Source: Hymenobacter volaticus | Lineage (GTDB): Bacteria > Bacteroidota > Bacteroidia > Cytophagales > Hymenobacteraceae | DNA: 64,000 nt | Assembly (NCBI RefSeq): GCF_022921055.1 | Contig: NZ_CP095061.1 | Coordinates: 2,829,501 to 2,893,500, forward strand | Direction of reading: 5' to 3' | Shown: piece after piece, positions 47,469 through 56,369 of the stretch | How positions within the stretch are numbered: the stretch's first letter is position 1 | How the letters are laid out: each line of letters opens with the position of its first letter | The notes under the pieces: model-generated | What the model was told of the DNA's origin: nothing | The model's database searches: none | Seen by the model: the letters and a program-made list of their open reading frames with translations, nothing else | Position numbers and translations under genes: made by a program

Positions 47469-48334
47469 GTGAGCACCTACCGCTACATCGCTCAGCGGGC
47501 CAGCCAGGTGCCGGTGCGCCAGCTTTGTCAAGTGCTACGCGTGGCGCCGGCCGCCTACTATGCGTGGCAGCGTCGCCGACCGCGACTAGTGGTCGAGCCA
47601 GCCTGGCAAGTGGCGGTGCGCGAGGCGTTTACCGACCACAGCCAGCGCTACGGCACGCGCCGGCTGCGCGCCGAAGTGCAAGCCCAGGGCCACGCGGTGG
47701 GCCGCTGGCGCATTCGCCGTGTGCTCAAGTCCCACGGGCTGCGCGCCCAACAGCCCCGTTGCTTCGTGCCCCGCACCACCGACTCGGACCCGGCCGTGCG
47801 CGCCGCGCCCAACCGCTTGCTCGGCCAGCCGGCCCCACTGCCGCCAACCGAGTGTAGGTGGGTGACATCACGTACTTGCCCCGGCAGGGCGGGGGCTGGC
47901 TCTACTTGGCCGTCTGGCTGGACCGCTGCTCGCGCAAGATTGTGGGCTGGGACGTGCGCGACACCATGCCGGAAGACTTGGTCAGCGAGGCCCTACGCCG
48001 CGCCCTAGCCGTGCGCCGCCCACCGGTCGGACTTATCGTGCACTCCGACCAGGGCAGCCAGTACACGGCCACGCGCTTCCAAGCCCTGGTCGCCAAACAC
48101 GGCGCGCAGCAAAGCATGAGCCGGCGGGGCAACTGCTACGATACTGCTCATGCTGAATCCTTTTGGAGCCGCTTCAAGGCTGAATTACTCGACGGCGGCA
48201 GTTTCCCCGGCTTGGCCGAAGCCAAGCTTGAAATCAGCCATCACATCGCCTACTATAACGCCGAACGACGGCATTCTTCACTCGGTTATCTGGCCCCCAA
48301 CCACTTTGAAACGCAACTTCACACCACGTCCTAA
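47469..48334 (+). pseudogene. IS3-family transposase orfB, frameshift plus stop codon
   Basis: The first part reads AYYAWQRRRPRLVV, the HTH_21 segment SQRYGTRRLRAEVQAQGHAV and GLRAQQPRCFVPRTT; it leaves frame at CCCC (47833-47836). The other frame gives PTAANRV, then TAG at 47855-47857, then VGDITYLPRQGGGWLYLAVW. Residues of the DDE triad remain (GDITY, HSDQGSQY, HAESFWSRFKAEL), and the end is NAERRHSSLGYLAPNHFETQ. The element thus carries a one-base loss and a nonsense codon where Trp is normal. OrfA is missing. No clear terminal repeats found. Confidence 0.9.
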
Positions 48335-48359
48335 TTGTGTCCAGCATAGCTAGACCACC

Positions 48360-48650
48360 TCACTGCCCATACGCTGCGAGAGCGGGCCACGGGATACGGG
48401 GCTTATCGGGTGAGAAGAAGAATGCCTGGAGCGTGATCGTGCCGCCGTGCCGACCGACCTTGCCGATCTTCATCCAGCGCTGCACGGTAGCGCGACTCAC
48501 GTCGCACTCGCTCATGGCATCCTCGATGCTGAGCAGACGCGGCGGAGCTGAAGTCACACCTCCCCTAGTCGGCACCGCCAACAGGCGTTGGGCCAACTGC
48601 TCGAGGCATTTTTCCAGGTGGTCGACCGTGACTAGCTCTTGCGGCGTCAT
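48360..48650 (-). CDS. Excisionase-like HTH protein
   Basis: A 96-residue protein. The middle, LSIEDAMSECDVSRATVQRW and MKIGKVGRHGG, is a MerR/excisionase-type helix-turn-helix (HTH_17) of the kind seen in integrative elements. N-terminal helix ELVTVDHLEKCLEQLAQRLL. It lies just after the IS3 remnant. It may be an excisionase or a small regulator of the element whose integrase fragment lies at 51426. Confidence 0.75.
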   Translation of the reverse strand: MTPQELVTVDHLEKCLEQLAQRLLAVPTRGGVTSAPPRLLSIEDAMSECDVSRATVQRWMKIGKVGRHGGTITLQAFFFSPDKPRIPWPALAAYGQ

Positions 48651-48804
48651 AGCTTACTGGAGGTAGAAGATGAAAAGGCGGCATTTTAGTACTTGTGCCC
48701 AGCACTCCGTACTGCGCACTAACAGGGCAAAAACGAGCGCAAGATTCCGGGACCCTGCAGTCGTAGCTGCGGACCCTTGAGCAGGGATAGACGTTTTCAT
48801 GGCC

Positions 48805-49104
48805 TTAGCGAGCTGCTGTAGCCAAAGGCAGTTGCTGCTGGTGGCCGGCCAGTAAAGCGGGTGGCAGCTCGTCCGCGAAGAGATAGGCACTCTTACCTTT
48901 GAAATGCTGCTGGAGCCAATCGCGCAAGTGTTTGGTCTCACCTACCGTCATACCAAGTCGGCCGCTGTTAGCCACTAACTGGTTGAAACGGTGTGAGGTC
49001 ATGCCCCATTTTTCAAGTTGCTCCTTGGAGAAGCGAATTTCGACAACCCCTAAATCGGCGAAAATTTCTGATAATCGGTTCTTGGGCTCCATTCGATTTT
49101 TCAA
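48805..49104 (-). CDS. Hypothetical small protein, possible DNA-binding
   Basis: A 99-residue protein from 49104 (or MEPKNRLSEIFADLGVVEIR at 49092). FSKEQLEKWGMTSHRFNQLV suggests a helix-turn-helix-like segment, followed by VGETKHLRDWLQQHFKGKSA. Divergent from the XRE gene across a palindromic operator, so the two are probably controlled together. No family named. Confidence 0.6.
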   Translation of the reverse strand: MKNRMEPKNRLSEIFADLGVVEIRFSKEQLEKWGMTSHRFNQLVANSGRLGMTVGETKHLRDWLQQHFKGKSAYLFADELPPALLAGHQQQLPLATAAR

Positions 49105-49166
49105 AAAATGCCCTCTACTTTTTGATTTTCAGGGCTGATTTTTACAGATTTGAGCAATAGTAACAC

Positions 49167-49187
49167 GACAAATGTATCATATTTGTC
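49167..49187. promoter_or_regulatory. Palindromic operator between divergent genes
   Basis: GACAAAT and ATTTGTC flank a 7-base centre (gtatcat). The minus strand reads TACATTTG here, a perfect Bacteroidota -7 element for the gene at 48805, so a bound protein would block it. The XRE product at 49235 is the likely ligand. Confidence 0.6.
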
Positions 49188-49234
49188 AAATAGTAAAAAC
49201 TTTTTAACTAATAATTTTTGGCAAATAGAACAAA

Positions 49235-49690
49235 ATGTTGCTGCTAGGTAAAAGGATTGAACAATTCGCTCAAAAAAGAGGATTTAAGCCGGCAGATTTA
49301 GCAGCTGCTATAGATGTGAGTTTAAATTATGTGTACAAACTGTATAAAAGTGAGCATCTCAATACAGAGTTGCTACAGAAGCTTAGCTCTGCTTTAGATA
49401 TTCCAATGGCTAGCTTTTTTCAAGATGATGGAGCCTCAGCCGCTACTATTTCTCAGACGGGTTTCGCCAACGTATCTGGAACTGGCAACCGCCAAAAAAT
49501 AATGCCCGGCACTGAGAGCACCGGACACACTAATTTGTCTACGAATACCAACGATCTAGCTAGTAAGTTGGCTGATTGTGAGAAAGATAAGCTATCTCTT
49601 GCCCGCGAACTCGACATTACCCGTGAGTTGGTGCGAGCTAAGGATGAGATGATTACGCTGCTACGTAGCAGCCGCGATAATTCTAATTAG
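49235..49690 (+). CDS. XRE-family HTH regulator with coiled-coil tail
   Basis: A 151-residue protein. Residues ~5-60 are an HTH_3/XRE domain (LGKRIEQFAQKRGFKPADLA, AAIDVSLNYVYKLYKSEHLN). A polar linker rich in Thr and Asn follows, then a charged helix (LADCEKDKLSLARELDITRE). Phage/plasmid-type regulators of this form are common in Bacteroidota. It is AT-rich, divergent from the gene at 48805 across the operator, and followed 5 bases later by a small coiled-coil gene. Confidence 0.85.
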   Translation: MLLLGKRIEQFAQKRGFKPADLAAAIDVSLNYVYKLYKSEHLNTELLQKLSSALDIPMASFFQDDGASAATISQTGFANVSGTGNRQKIMPGTESTGHTNLSTNTNDLASKLADCEKDKLSLARELDITRELVRAKDEMITLLRSSRDNSN

Positions 49691-49695
49691 ACTGT

Positions 49696-49935
49696 ATGAC
49701 CGACGAACAATTTGAGGCGCTTACGAAGCAGCTATCACGCATTATTGATAATCAAATTATTATTGGCAACAACCTCAGCCGCGTCGAAAACAAACTCAAC
49801 ACGCTCCAGGAGGATATGGGCGTGAGTATCCGCAATGAGAATATTCTCGGTCATGACCAAGACAAGCTCATTGCGGACGTCAAAGAGGTGCTGCGGCTAC
49901 TTAATAAGTATATTGATTTGAACACCCGCACCTGA
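49696..49935 (+). CDS. Small coiled-coil protein in the XRE unit
   Basis: A 79-residue helical protein, MTDEQFEALTKQLSRIIDNQ then IIIGNNLSRVENKLNTLQED. No family. It begins 5 bases after the XRE gene and is surely co-transcribed with it. A companion of similar AT-rich composition. Confidence 0.65.
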   Translation: MTDEQFEALTKQLSRIIDNQIIIGNNLSRVENKLNTLQEDMGVSIRNENILGHDQDKLIADVKEVLRLLNKYIDLNTRT

Positions 49936-50078
49936 AGCGACTGCTCGGGTGAAAACTTCGAGGGCAACTGTAGCTTTACTGTCAAACCGGATGCTTTCGC
50001 TTTGCCCATTTCGACTTGTAGTTGCTCGACTAGATGCTTGATACTGGTGGCTAGCTCTTGTTTGGTGCTCTCTGCCAT
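49851..50078 (-). CDS. Small hypothetical protein, overlapping the gene above on the opposite strand
   Basis: A 75-residue frame starting MAESTKQELATSIKHLVEQL, then GKAKASGLTVKLQLPSKFSP. The N-terminal ~50 residues look like a real helical-plus-strand protein. The last ~25 overlap the 3' end of the coiled-coil gene on the other strand and may be out of frame or not protein. Existence is uncertain. Confidence 0.4.
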   Translation of the reverse strand: MAESTKQELATSIKHLVEQLQVEMGKAKASGLTVKLQLPSKFSPEQSLQVRVFKSIYLLSSRSTSLTSAMSLSWS

Positions 50079-50190
50079 ATTGGTAAGATTAGATTTTTAC
50101 AAACCTACTATGTGACTCTAAACCGTTTTGGGACGTAAAAATGCTAGATACTGCACGTGCTAATTACTCATCCAATTACTTCAACTTCAA

Positions 50191-51003
50191 TTGAAAAATA
50201 CACCAATAACTATATTTAATAAGGAGCAGCTTATTCTATTACTGTGTCTTGCTACACCAGTTATATCAAAGGCACAAAAACTTCAGGCTACCGAACCAGC
50301 ACGCACTTACCAAGTAGGTCCACAAAAAGCGCCGCTTTACCGTAGCGCCGCCGACACTTCCGACGTCAAAGTGCCCTTTCACTTGGCAGCAAACTCTAAT
50401 GCCACAGTGGTAGGCCACTACTCCCCACGCTGGCTAGTAGTGAAGCGCCAAGGCTTCCTTTACCTGGCTCCCAGTGCCATGCTTTTTTCTCCTGATGGGC
50501 CCACAAGGCTGCTGGACGGCACAGTTTTACCCTTTGACTCAGATACCAAGAGAATTAGCTATCAGGGTGTGGTGGAAGTGCCTGGCACCACCAAAGACCA
50601 ACTTTATGTCCGCGCTTACGAATGGCTAGCGAAAACTTACCGCTCAGCCAATGCCGTTATCCAGATGCAGGACAAGGAAGCAGGCCGGCTAGTGGGCAAA
50701 GGCGTGATGAAGGTTACGCTCAGGGGCTTTAATGCTGGCTACGTGCAGCATACCATTACGATCTACCTAAAAGACGGCCGATATAAATACATCTTGACCG
50801 ATTTCGCTCACGAGGCTGGCGGAGCCAAAGACGTCTATTCGGCGGGGCCTCTTGAACGGCCAGACGGCGAAGTAATGGCTTTTGGGGATAAGAAAACGTG
50901 GGACAAGGTGAGGCGCGATGCTACTGCTGATGCCGAATTGCTAATAAAGGATTTGCAAGCAGCTATGACTGTAAAAGCTGGGAAAGACCCTAGTGACTTC
51001 TAA
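50191..51003 (+). CDS. Exported DUF4468 protein
   Basis: A 270-residue protein from TTG at 50191 with a signal-like N-terminus (LILLLCLATPVISKAQ). The second half, YQGVVEVPGTTKDQLYVRAY then EWLAKTYRSANAVIQMQDKE, and TLRGFNAGYVQHTITIYLKD GRYKYILTDF-type sequence, is the DUF4468 (TBP-like fold) domain common in Bacteroidota. The first half contains an SH3-like strand run (PLYRSAADTSDVKVPFHLAA). Function unknown. Confidence 0.8.
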   Translation: MKNTPITIFNKEQLILLLCLATPVISKAQKLQATEPARTYQVGPQKAPLYRSAADTSDVKVPFHLAANSNATVVGHYSPRWLVVKRQGFLYLAPSAMLFSPDGPTRLLDGTVLPFDSDTKRISYQGVVEVPGTTKDQLYVRAYEWLAKTYRSANAVIQMQDKEAGRLVGKGVMKVTLRGFNAGYVQHTITIYLKDGRYKYILTDFAHEAGGAKDVYSAGPLERPDGEVMAFGDKKTWDKVRRDATADAELLIKDLQAAMTVKAGKDPSDF

Positions 51004-51028
51004 GAACTAAATAGCTGAACTGCACTTC

Positions 51029-51508
51029 ATGGCAACTAGAAAGATTGATGGGAAAGCTTACTCTATTGGCGAAATCTTGAAAAGAGGCGTCCAATATCGA
51101 GTACCTACATACCAACGCGACTTTGCATGGACAACTGACCAAATAGAAACATTATGGGATGATATTATACGTGCACTTAATAATGAAAAGAAAGAATACT
51201 TTTTAGGTGCAATTGTAACTAGCCATACCGATGATATGAAGAAGAGAGATATCGTCGATGGTCAGCAGAGACTTACTGCATTATCAATGATTTTCTCGGG
51301 TATTGTAAATACATGGAAAAATCGTGGCGACGGTCAACGCTCGCAATTAGTTAGAACTGAATATTTAGGGGACGTTGATATAAGAACGTTGGCAGTAACA
51401 CCAAAGCTAACTTTAAATGAAAACAATGAATGCCGTGCTCGACCGCTGGAGCAAAGCCGCCACCGATTCCTTATTTCGATGACGACGTGTTCAAGCCGGT
51501 GGCCTTAA
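51029..51508 (+). pseudogene. Truncated DUF262 (GmrSD-type) protein
   Basis: The first ~135 residues are a DUF262 N-terminal domain: YSIGEILKRGVQYRVPTYQR DFAW, DDIIRALNNEKKEYFLGAIV and RDIVDGQQRLTALSMIFSG, with the DGQQR motif of ParB-like NTPases in type IV restriction enzymes (GmrS). Homology ends near LTLNENNE (~51432); the following CRARPLEQSRHRF is out-of-family. The remaining ~400+ residues of the usual protein, including the GmrD nuclease, are missing. The break adjoins a recombinase fragment. Confidence 0.8.
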
Positions 51509-51786
51509 CAGAAAAGTACGCCCCACAGGCCTTGCCCACCTGCCTGCCCGTAGTGGCCACGCTCGATGACTACCTGCCCCACATTGCCAAGCTCGCCGGC
51601 ATCACCCAGCTTACCTCTAAGATTGGCCGCAAGACGTTTGCCACCCTCAAGATATTTCAGGGTGTACCCCAGCGGCAGGTGATGCTAGCCACTGGTCACA
51701 CCACCGAAAAAAGTTTTAACCGCTACCTGGGCATTGATGAGCAGGAGCTGGTAGACATCTACAGACGCACAGCCCGTCGGATATAA
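51426..51786 (+). pseudogene. C-terminal fragment of a tyrosine recombinase/integrase
   Basis: The frame from ~51430 reads FDDDVFKPVALTEKYAPQAL, then SKIGRKTFATLKIFQGVPQR and LATGHTTEKSFNRYLGIDEQ. The R in RKTFAT, H in GHTTEK and nucleophile Y in NRYLG are catalytic residues of phage-type integrases. The N-terminal half is absent; MNAVLDRWSKAATDSLF at 51426 in another frame may be its start, displaced by another frameshift. The fragment continues directly from the truncated DUF262 gene. Confidence 0.85.
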
Positions 51787-51855
51787 AAAGTGGTGGCAAA
51801 ACTGGTGGCAGGTCCGTGCTTAACGGTGCATAACCCTGCTTAACGCTAAAATTAA

Positions 51856-51888
51856 AAAGGGCTCCTATGCTAGCGCAGAAGCCCTTTC
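51856..51888 (+). terminator. Terminator-like hairpin after the recombinase fragment
   Basis: AAAGGGCT, 16-base loop, AGCCCTTTC. Weak but placed 70 bases after the stop. Confidence 0.5.
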
Positions 51889-51911
51889 CTTATGCATGAA
51901 TATGCAGGCAA

Positions 51912-51947
51912 CAAAAAAAGCCGCCCCCACCCGGAAACGGCTTTTTT
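51912..51947 (-). terminator. Terminator of the glutamine synthetase gene
   Basis: CAAAAAAAGCCG pairs with CGGCTTTTTT across a GC-rich loop; read from the minus strand it gives a U-tract ~60 bases after the glnA stop. Confidence 0.75.
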
Positions 51948-52005
51948 GAAATCGATGCGCGGAGAAAATTCCCACCCAACTCCGGCCCGATTCTGTACCC
52001 TGTGT

Positions 52006-54195
52006 TTAGTGCCGGAACAAAAGTTCGCGGTACTTCACGAGGGGCCAGTCCTCATCGGCTACCATCAGCTCTAGTTTGTCAACTGAGCGGCGAATGGTGT
52101 CGAAATGTGCTTTGACATTGTCGCAATAGGCTAAAGCCCGTTCGCGAGTGTCATCAATCTTGTTGGCTACTTTGCGTGCATTCGTCATCTCATCCACTGT
52201 GGTCTTGATGATGGTAATGTGGCGCGAAATAGCTTTAATGGTGTCTACGGTTACTTGCGTATCGGCGTCGTCGAGGCCTAACTCGCGCAGGCCGCGTACG
52301 TTGGTGATCAGCTTGGTTTGATAAGCTACCGCGGTAGGAATGATATGGTTGATGGCCAAATCACCCATTACACGGCTTTCTATTTGAATCTTTTTGATAT
52401 ACTCCTCGAGCAGAATTTCATGCCGTGCGTGCAACTCGACGTGTGAGAAAATCTTGTGGCGCTCAAACAAAGATAATGCATCTCCCGTTACCATCGCATC
52501 TAAAGCTTGCGGTGTAGTGGGCACATTAGCAAGACCTCGCTTAGCTGCCTCCTCTTTCCACTCGTCGGAGTAGCCATTGCCCTCGAAACGAATGTTCTTC
52601 GAGCTAATAACGTACTCGCGCAGCACTTCCACAATTGCCACTTCCTTCTTCTTGCCTTGATCGATGAGCTGATCTACCGACGTTTTGAAGTCGATAAGCT
52701 GGTCAGCTACAATGGCATTCAGCGTCGTCATAGCCGAAGAGCAGTTCGCAGATGAACCTACGGCGCGCAACTCGAATTTGTTGCCGGTGAAAGCGAAGGG
52801 CGACGTACGGTTACGGTCGGTATTGTCGAGCAAGATGGCCGGAATCTTGTCGATACCTAGCTTCAGGTAGATGTTGTCGCCTTTGTCGAGCGGCAGCTTG
52901 GCCGTGCGCTCCAACTCATCTAATACCGAGTCCAGCATCGAGCCCACGAACACCGACATGATAGCCGGCGGAGCTTCGTTGGCACCGAGGCGGTGGTCAT
53001 TCGAGGCGGAAGCAATGCTAGAGCGCAGCAGTTCGCCGTAGGTGTGTACCGCCTTAATGGTGCTGATGAAGAACGCCAGGAACTGCAAGTTCTCTTTCGG
53101 GCGGCGACCAGGGGCCAATAGGTTTACACCCGTATCGGTGCTCATTGCCCAGTTGTTGTGCTTGCCCGAGCCATTCACGCCTGCAAAAGGCTTCTCGTGC
53201 AGCAGCGCCCGGAAGTTGTGCCGATCAGCCGTCCGCTCCATGATGTCCATCAGGAGTTGATTGTGGTCAACGGCGAGGTTGGCATCTTCGAAAGTAGGAG
53301 CGCACTCGAACTGGTGCGGCGCTACTTCGTTGTGGCGGGTCCGCAGTGGCACGCCAAGTTTGGTAGCTTCTTCTTCGAAGTCTAACATGAAGGCATGCAC
53401 CCGAGCTGGAATCGAACCAAAGTAATGATCTTCCAACTGCTGGCCTTTTGCTGGCGCATGGCCAAACAGCGTGCGACCAGTCATGACGAGGTCAGGGCGA
53501 GCGGCATACAGGGCCTTATCAACCAGGAAGTATTCCTGCTCAATGCCTAACGTGGTGTGTACGCGGCTTACATCTTTATCGAAGTAGTGGCACACGTCAA
53601 CAGCTGCTCTCTCTAGCGCCGCCAACGACTTCAGTAGGGGCGCCTTATAGTCCAGTGCTTCACCGGTGTAGGCCACGAAGATCGTAGGAATGCACAGGGT
53701 TTTGGCACCGGCAGTCTCGATAATAAAGGCAGGCGAAGTTGGGTCCCAAGCCGTGTAACCACGAGCCTCGAATGTGTTGCGAATGCCGCCGTTTGGAAAC
53801 GACGAAGCGTCTGGCTCCTGCTGAACCAGCGCGGAACCTTTGAAATTTTCTATTGGACGACCGTCCGAATTTAAATCAAAAAACGAATCATGCTTCTCGG
53901 CCGTTGCGCCGGTTAGCGGCTGAAACCAGTGCGTGTAGTGCGTAGCACCCTTCGACATTGCCCAGGTCTTCATGGCAGAAGCTACTGCGTCGGCTACGCT
54001 ATGCTCTACTGGAGAACTTTGTTTGATGGCTGCCTGTAGCTTCTTGAAGTACTCACCGGGCATTGTTGCCCGCATCGCTTCCAGATTGAAGACATTTTTG
54101 CCGAATGTGTCGGAGCGACGCTCACCATTGCCCTCTATTATCAGCGGTTTACGCTGGTCAACTAACTCGAGTGCTTTGAAGCGAAGAATTGCCAT
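52006..54195 (-). CDS. glnA: Glutamine synthetase, type III
   Basis: A 729-residue GSIII enzyme making glutamine from glutamate, ammonia and ATP. It starts MAILRFKALELVDQRKPLII at 54195. Conserved marks: THYTHWFQPLTGATAEKHDS, GIEQEYFLVDKALY, GLPLRTRHNEVAPHQFECAP-like sequence (PLRTRHNEVAPHQFE), and GSGKHNNWAMSTDTG. GSIII is about 730 residues and hexameric-dodecameric and is typical of Bacteroidota and some cyanobacteria. Promoter at 54237-54268. Single gene. Confidence 0.97.
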   Translation of the reverse strand: MAILRFKALELVDQRKPLIIEGNGERRSDTFGKNVFNLEAMRATMPGEYFKKLQAAIKQSSPVEHSVADAVASAMKTWAMSKGATHYTHWFQPLTGATAEKHDSFFDLNSDGRPIENFKGSALVQQEPDASSFPNGGIRNTFEARGYTAWDPTSPAFIIETAGAKTLCIPTIFVAYTGEALDYKAPLLKSLAALERAAVDVCHYFDKDVSRVHTTLGIEQEYFLVDKALYAARPDLVMTGRTLFGHAPAKGQQLEDHYFGSIPARVHAFMLDFEEEATKLGVPLRTRHNEVAPHQFECAPTFEDANLAVDHNQLLMDIMERTADRHNFRALLHEKPFAGVNGSGKHNNWAMSTDTGVNLLAPGRRPKENLQFLAFFISTIKAVHTYGELLRSSIASASNDHRLGANEAPPAIMSVFVGSMLDSVLDELERTAKLPLDKGDNIYLKLGIDKIPAILLDNTDRNRTSPFAFTGNKFELRAVGSSANCSSAMTTLNAIVADQLIDFKTSVDQLIDQGKKKEVAIVEVLREYVISSKNIRFEGNGYSDEWKEEAAKRGLANVPTTPQALDAMVTGDALSLFERHKIFSHVELHARHEILLEEYIKKIQIESRVMGDLAINHIIPTAVAYQTKLITNVRGLRELGLDDADTQVTVDTIKAISRHITIIKTTVDEMTNARKVANKIDDTRERALAYCDNVKAHFDTIRRSVDKLELMVADEDWPLVKYRELLFRH

Positions 54196-54236
54196 GTAAG
54201 GGTGAGAAGGTTAAGATGAGCCGTTTTTGATGATGG

Positions 54237-54268
54237 CAAATGTGAAGCGCATTTTTTGCTTTTCCAAA
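54237..54268 (-). promoter_or_regulatory. Bacteroidota-type promoter of glnA
   Basis: On the minus strand: -33 TTTG (54265-54268), 20-base spacer, -7 CACATTTG (54237-54244), against the consensus TAnnTTTG. It lies ~42 bases before the glnA start. Confidence 0.5.
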
Positions 54269-54510
54269 CTCACCCTTCGAAATTCGGAAGTTATTTTTCA
54301 ATTATTCATCTTTTTTCATCATCACCCCCTTTAAAATCGGTACCATTTCAGAAAAATTAATAGAAATATGGAGCTTAGGGGTATTTCGGAATCGATTGCG
54401 CAACTTGACAAAAGTACTTCATGCAGCTGTTTCGGTAGCCGTAGGAACTAGCCCCCGCAAATCTGGGTAGCTACCCTCCATTCCGGGCCGATGACCGTTA
54501 CCTTTGCTCC

Positions 54511-56369
54511 GTGAAAAACCGATTTCAGTTCCAGTGGCGCTACTTTCTGTTTTGGCTAGCTTATTTCGTAGTAGCCAAGGCGCTGTTTTTGCTCTATCAC
54601 TTCTCTAAATCAGCTGCTTTACCGGCCCCTACGCTTGCCGGCATATTTGGCTATGGCTTGCGGCTAGATGCTTCCACAACGGCCTATCTGAGCGTTGTTC
54701 CTTTCACGCTCTTCATCTTGGGCTCCTTGCTTGGGCCGCGCTTTCCGTTTGGGGCGCTTGTTAAAAGCTATACGGCAGTAGCCGCGCTGCTGGTAGCCTT
54801 ACTAAGTATTGCCGACTTGGAACTGTACCGGGTGTGGGGCTTCCGGATGGACGCTACCCCATTGCAATATTTAAGCTCTCCTACCGAAATGGCAGCATCT
54901 GCCGGAAGTGCGCCTTTGCTGGTACTTGGGTTGGCCCTGGTAGTACTTTTGGTGGCAGGCGTACTCCTATATAATAAGGTAGTAGGGAAAGTACCACCGT
55001 TACCAGCTGGCTTTGGTCGTGGACGGGCGGCGCTGGCAGGCCTGCTTTACACGGCTTTGCTGGTTGTGCCGCTGCGGGGTGGCCTGCAGCAAATTCCTAT
55101 TAACCAGAGCGACGTATATTTCTCTGCTGTTCCGTTTGCCAACCACGCAGCGGTCAATTTGCCTTGGAACGTCGCCAATTCTGTGCGGCTGCGTGATAAA
55201 AACACCGATCGTTATCGCTTCATGCCCGACTCGACGGCTACGCGCCTTGTGCGGCCCCTCTATACCTATACTCAAGCAACCCCCGATTCCTTGACCCACG
55301 CTTTGTTGCGCAGCAAGCATCCCAATGTGGTGTTCATCATCTTGGAGAGCTTCACATCCAAGTTAGTGGGTAGCGTGGGCGGCGAGTCAGGCGTAACACC
55401 AAATTTGGATAGCCTGGCTCGCACGGGAGTTTTATTCAATAACATATACGCCGCCGGCGACCGAAGCCAAAAAGGATTGGTGGCGCTGTTATCCGGCTTT
55501 CCTAACCAGCCCAACAACAGTATCATCAAGTATCCGCGCAAAACGGAACAGCTAGCTCACCTATGTCAGTCGCTGAAACAAGTCGGTTATAGCTCCCACT
55601 ATTACTATGGGGAGAACTGGCTTTTGCCAACATGAAAAGCTACATCGTAACGGCTGGCTACGACAAACTAACTGAGCGCGACGACTTTCTTAAAAGTCAG
55701 CAAAACTCGAAGTGGGGCGCCCACGACCATATTGTGTTCGACCGGGTGCTGCAGGATCTTAATTCGCAGCCGCAACCTTTCTTTAGCACTATTTTCACGC
55801 TGAGCAGCCACGAGCCGTTCGAGATTCCTATTGCGCGCAAATTCAAGGGCACCGACGAAACGGCGCTATTCCGCAACTCCGTATACTATACCGACTGGGC
55901 CCTCGGGCGCTTTCTGCAGGAAGCCCGCCGCCAGCCCTGGTACGACAATACGTTGCTAGTACTTGCGGCAGACCACGGCCATCAACTGCCAGGCGATAAT
56001 TCTGTGGAAGATCCGGCTAAGTTTCGGATTCCGCTGGTACTGGCCGGCGGGGCGCTACGCCCCGAGGTGCGGGGCCGTGTAGTATCGGACCTGGGCTCCC
56101 AGACCGATGTGGTTGCCACCCTGCTAGCACAGTTGCACCTTCCTACGACCCCCTACCGCTGGAGCCGCGACCTGCTGCGCCCCGTGCGTCAGCCGTCGGC
56201 GTTTTATTGCTACACCGATGGCTTCGGCTTCGCTACGCCCGCTGGCCTACTGCTCTTCGATAATGTCTCGCGCCGAGAAATTAGGCGCGACACAGGCGTC
56301 CCAACTAGTCAGTTGCAACAGGGCCAAGCATATGAGCAATTAACGTACGCGGACTATCTAGCGAAATAA
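54511..56369 (+). pseudogene. LTA synthase/sulfatase-family membrane enzyme, frameshifted
   Basis: Starts at GTG 54511 (MKNRFQFQWRYFLFWLAYFV). Residues ~1-170 hold about five membrane helices, then the sulfatase-like domain: VVFIILESFTSKLVGSVGGE has the nucleophile (T/S in ESFTS), DRSQKGLVALLSGFP and FNNIYAAG-type steps follow. The first frame stops at 55635 after a wrong YYYGENWLLPT; the second, from 55632, reads YIVTAGYDKLTERDDFLKS with ADHGHQLPGDNS holding metal-binding residues. Adding one G in 55609-55612 gives YYGGELAFANMKS. Members transfer glycerol-phosphate or phosphoethanolamine to lipids or glycans. Here a ~619-residue enzyme. A -7-like TACCTTTG ends 4 bases before the start codon, suggesting a leaderless transcript. 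Confidence 0.88.

Noticed and set aside
47469..48334. Functional IS3 element
   Set aside because: Lacks orfA, has a nonsense codon and a frameshift, and no clear terminal repeats.
48654..48941. 95-residue minus-strand frame overlapping the gene at 48805
   Set aside because: Different frame in the same place, Ser/Cys-rich and not protein-like.
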